From: PWQG01 sp041685555
GTDB lineage: Bacteria > Pseudomonadota > Gammaproteobacteria > Pseudomonadales > Pseudohongiellaceae
Assembly: GCA_041685555.1 (NCBI GenBank)
Contig: JAWLFN010000113.1
Span: 1-8,733 of the forward strand
Length of the DNA: 8,733 nt
Reading direction: 5' to 3'
Position numbers and translations under genes: made by a program. Of the stretch, positions 7,501-8,733 are shown piece by piece; the stretch's first letter is position 1; every line of letters begins with the position of its first letter. The notes beneath the pieces are model-generated. The model did no database searches. It saw only the letters and a list, made by a program, of their open reading frames with translations, and had not been told where the DNA came from.

Positions 7501-8040
7501 ACGTAATGGAAGCTGCACCGAGCCATAGCTTTCGACCCGGACAAACAGCGTCTGCTGCTGTCCGGGCCTCATCGGCACAAGAAAGGATGGCCTGGGATCA
7601 TTGACCTCGCGAGCCGAACGCGGCTCTCCGTGTCCGGATACCTTGCTCTGCCACTGCCCCTGCTGGTCCTGGAAATACAGTTCAATCCGTTCCAGCAGAG
7701 CAAACCGGGATTGCAGTATCCACTCCGACGGGGCATTCAATTGACTCTGCAGCTCCAGTCGGGCCCAGTAGGCGGATGATGTGTACCCGAAAGTGGGCGC
7801 TCCGCGACCCTGCCAGCGCTCTCCGTCCTCCGCCATGTGCTGACGGGCCTCTTCCAGATCCATGGAGCCGCGCGGATCTTCCAGAATCCACAGATATGAC
7901 GAGACGTCCACCATATCCTCGTGTGGGGCGATGGTCAGTATTTCCCTCGTCTCTGTCACATCCATGGACTGCTGCCCCCCCACAGGCAGACTCATCAGGG
8001 TCAGAAGGACAGGCAGCAGTATGATCAGCTTTTTCCGCAT
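4540..8040 (-). CDS. 7TMR-DISM hybrid sensor histidine kinase with REC, PAS and C-terminal domain
   Basis: This is a 1166-residue membrane sensor. A signal peptide (MRKKLIILLPVLLTLMSLPV) leads to a periplasmic 7TMR-DISM-type ligand-binding domain (about 35-180). Seven hydrophobic helices follow, roughly 196-215, 222-243, 258-276, 291-310, 317-335, 345-364 and 378-396, then a helical linker (400-430). HisKA has VSHELRTPLTG (438-448), phospho-acceptor H440. HATPase_c (about 540-655) has N-box N555/N559, DTGLGIP (586-592), FERFYQ (600-605) and GTGLGLS (616-622). After a loose linker (656-716) comes a receiver with VDDE (721-724), phospho-acceptor D765, T795 and K817. A short coiled coil and a PAS-like domain (about 866-985) follow. 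Residues 990-1166 are mostly helical, with a Trp/Arg-rich patch at 1078-1135, which I cannot assign. All kinase and receiver residues are intact. ATG 8038-8040 is chosen for the signal peptide; its Shine-Dalgarno is weak. The ligand is unknown. The divergent quinoprotein gene is a possible target. Confidence 0.93.
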   Translation of the reverse strand: MRKKLIILLPVLLTLMSLPVGGQQSMDVTETREILTIAPHEDMVDVSSYLWILEDPRGSMDLEEARQHMAEDGERWQGRGAPTFGYTSSAYWARLELQSQLNAPSEWILQSRFALLERIELYFQDQQGQWQSKVSGHGEPRSAREVNDPRPSFLVPMRPGQQQTLFVRVESYGSVQLPLRLMSQSRYQSLVQLEQLLAGGFYGVLLVLAFYCLFMWGSSHDRSYLYFSLFIISGAMYSFADQGLALQYVWPQSPEWANYLPILMAGLGGLFVMLFVREYLHVSDWRWFWRRLVQGLLLALVVAIYVSAFMPAEWASRLMLGCALMVQLAITVIVIKAVRSGRHSAWYFLSAWLVFLTGFMVEVVQRVGVPMPPLLAYHSDQVGTVVSALILSFGLSNRMNRLMVHYRSAQQDMIKANQLKLNALQRADSLKEEFVTNVSHELRTPLTGIIGLAEIMLDRRGESLHREDRETLLLMKVSAQRLATLVNDVIDFSTLKKGYLELHRTDADLKPLCHMVAQMTRPLIGGKLVELREHYPDQPVIAEVDEDRLQQVIFNLVSNAIKFTQHGYVEIRIDVIDDKARITVEDTGLGIPERDRQSIFERFYQADLAGGQPNTGTGLGLSISRQLLEMHGTRINLHSEPGKGSVFYFDLPVKDGVGQQERAALPSSVSLEEVDDKQNAMSVLFEESGDMMERRTSLDSTQTAIIHSTGSGGDRGRVLIVDDEYLNLRVVESHLAPFYEVKTASSGSEALEMISERCPDLIILDIMMPVMTGLQFCEIIRTRYEPDELPVIMLTARNRVGDQVEGFNAGANDYITKPFSKEELLVRVSKQFELLELIRVRRENQYLNWKVQRFEESQRHLKAQQHRLAGMLDITDDAMIGLDGDGIVAYMNSAAEQLLQVSQDDFSAQSINELSAYLGASSPQLAAYFRFPFDEALLSSRDELRYEPFVVNRDDDDRVVGRFCIMTLDLEQGPDCFVMTLEVADSEESGAAEERLEKASLPELIQEFNRNVERTETLTQYLRQIQPEDLKRHKELSSGLKQVDELIQQLSGKLPEKDIELQYREALVKVMQDCHFYWQKVTGESVIRLAEESRIWSVSVDNGRLRTRSMNRYLSVDKLPANPRWRQVARTAYFVLSRVSHDPEAREALDASVTRLQELVEERAMS

Positions 8041-8085
8041 TCCGGCGAATTACCACGATTCCAGTGAATGTACTCGGCGCATCCG

Positions 8086-8114
8086 ATCATATAAAGTACG
8101 GTCCAACCATTCAA
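8086..8114 (-). promoter_or_regulatory. Sigma70-type promoter for the hybrid kinase
   Basis: On the - strand TTGAAT (8109-8114) and TATGAT (8086-8091) are separated by exactly 17 bp, matching 4/6 and 5/6 of the -35 and -10 consensus. Transcription would begin near 8079, giving a leader of about 40 nt before the kinase ATG. The same AT-rich stretch may also serve the divergent cytochrome gene, but I could not pick a clear + strand pair (TATAAA at 8090-8095 has no good -35). Confidence 0.5.
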
Positions 8115-8141
8115 TCATATACCATATAGAGTCAGGATACC

Positions 8142-8145
8142 GAGG
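8142..8145 (+). promoter_or_regulatory. Ribosome binding site of the cytochrome/quinoprotein gene
   Basis: GAGG ends 6 nt before ATG 8152-8154. It supports this start, which also gives a well-formed signal peptide. Confidence 0.6.
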
Positions 8146-8151
8146 TCGATC

Positions 8152-8733
8152 ATGTCATCGCGCAATGAACACACGGCACGGGGCCTGCCGGCCCTGCTTG
8201 CCCTGGTGGTACTGCAAGTCATCGCTGCTGTCGCGGCCAACGCACAGGAAACCGGGCCCGATACCTACACCCGATCACAGGCCAGTGCGGGCAGCGCGCT
8301 ATACGAGCAACAGTGCGCTTCCTGCCATGGCAGGGCACTGAATGGCACGACCACGGCACCGGCGCTCAGCGGGGATGGTTTTCTGGGACGCTGGGGCGAG
8401 CGTGGCGCCGGTACGCTGCTACAGGAGATCCGCGAAACCATGCCGCCCGGCGGAGGAACCGGCATCGACCCGGAGCAGTATGCCGAGGTGACCGCCTACG
8501 TACTGCAACGTAATGGCGTGCGCATGAGCGACAGCCCACTGTCAGCGGACAGCGAATTCCTGATTGCCGGACAGATCGTCGAAGACGGGGGCCTGTTCCC
8601 GGAAGAGGCCTCCCCGGACAACACCGGAGCCGCCGGCCTGACTGTCAGCGGGCAGATCAGCTCCTTCGAACCGATTCCAGACCGGGACCTGGTCACCCCA
8701 CCCGAGGAAGACTGGTTGATGTACCGGGGCAAC
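8152..8733 (+). CDS. Exported c-type cytochrome, probable N-terminus of a PQQ-dependent dehydrogenase (partial)
   Basis: The frame is open for 194 codons to the window end without a stop. Residues 1-31 form a Sec signal peptide: basic start, hydrophobic core (12-28), and ANA before a likely cleavage at residue 31/32. A single class I cytochrome c domain follows (about 43-122): ASAGSALYEQQCASCHG with haem-binding C55, C58 and H59, and a candidate axial Met at M97 in ETMPPGG. An acidic linker (about 123-182) leads to EEDWLMYRGN at the very end, resembling the W-x-x-Y-x-G/R-N strand that opens the beta-propeller of quinoprotein alcohol dehydrogenases. The cytochrome part is clear; the dehydrogenase part rests on about ten residues. 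If correct, the periplasmic protein would oxidise an alcohol or sugar and pass electrons to its own haem. The cytochrome is at the N-terminus, whereas classical quinohaemoprotein alcohol dehydrogenases carry it at the C-terminus. The gene is divergent from the sensor kinase. Confidence 0.8.
   Translation, partial: MSSRNEHTARGLPALLALVVLQVIAAVAANAQETGPDTYTRSQASAGSALYEQQCASCHGRALNGTTTAPALSGDGFLGRWGERGAGTLLQEIRETMPPGGGTGIDPEQYAEVTAYVLQRNGVRMSDSPLSADSEFLIAGQIVEDGGLFPEEASPDNTGAAGLTVSGQISSFEPIPDRDLVTPPEEDWLMYRGN

Noticed and set aside
6907..7506. 199-residue + strand open frame opposite the kinase membrane region
   Set aside because: Antisense shadow of the 7TM segment with Gln/His-rich composition and no recognisable motif.
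8069..8099. Inverted GTACT/AGTAC arms around the kinase -10 element
   Set aside because: The arms are only five bases and 21 bp apart, too weak to call an operator.
8086..8121. Direct repeat ATCATATA (8086-8093 and 8114-8121)
   Set aside because: A short AT-rich repeat in an AT-rich promoter region, partly explained by the -10 element; likely chance.

Overview
The window looks like a piece of a GC-rich Gram-negative chromosome, most likely a gammaproteobacterium. This rests on an RND/MMPL-type exporter tail, an exported c-type cytochrome/quinoprotein and a 7TMR-DISM hybrid kinase; I cannot name the genus. Coding density is very high. The only gaps of any size are two short divergent promoter regions (897-968 and 8041-8151). 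I see no RNA genes, insertion sequences, CRISPR arrays or convincing rho-independent terminators.

Left edge (1-896): the last 34 codons of a + strand membrane protein (RND/MMPL-like) run 10 bp into the end of a convergent inositol-monophosphatase-family gene.

Centre (969-4539): three tightly packed + strand genes form one operon. They encode a DprE1-like FAD oxidase, a DprE2-like short-chain reductase, and a two-domain protein with an N-terminal HAD phosphatase and a C-terminal UbiA prenyltransferase. Together they match the mycobacterial route to polyprenyl-phosphoryl-D-arabinofuranose. UbiA transfers 5-phosphoribose from PRPP to polyprenyl phosphate, a phosphatase (here probably the fused HAD domain) removes the 5-phosphate, and DprE1/DprE2 epimerise C2 through a 2-keto intermediate. 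A related pathway is known in Pseudomonas aeruginosa strains whose type IV pilin carries D-arabinofuranose. No arabinosyltransferase or acceptor lies in the window, so the final use of the sugar is not visible. The reductase has no ATG/GTG/TTG at the expected start; an ATC sits at ideal distance from a good Shine-Dalgarno.

Right (4540-8040): a 1166-residue hybrid histidine kinase on the - strand, with signal peptide, 7TMR-DISM extracellular domain, seven membrane helices, HisKA, HATPase, REC, PAS and an unassigned C-terminal domain. Its stop codon abuts that of the HAD-UbiA gene inside one TGATCA palindrome.

Right edge (8152-8733): a divergent + strand gene, cut by the window end, encodes an exported protein with one CxxCH haem site followed by what looks like the start of a PQQ-dehydrogenase propeller. 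The kinase and this gene share a 111-bp intergenic region with a good sigma70-type promoter facing the kinase.
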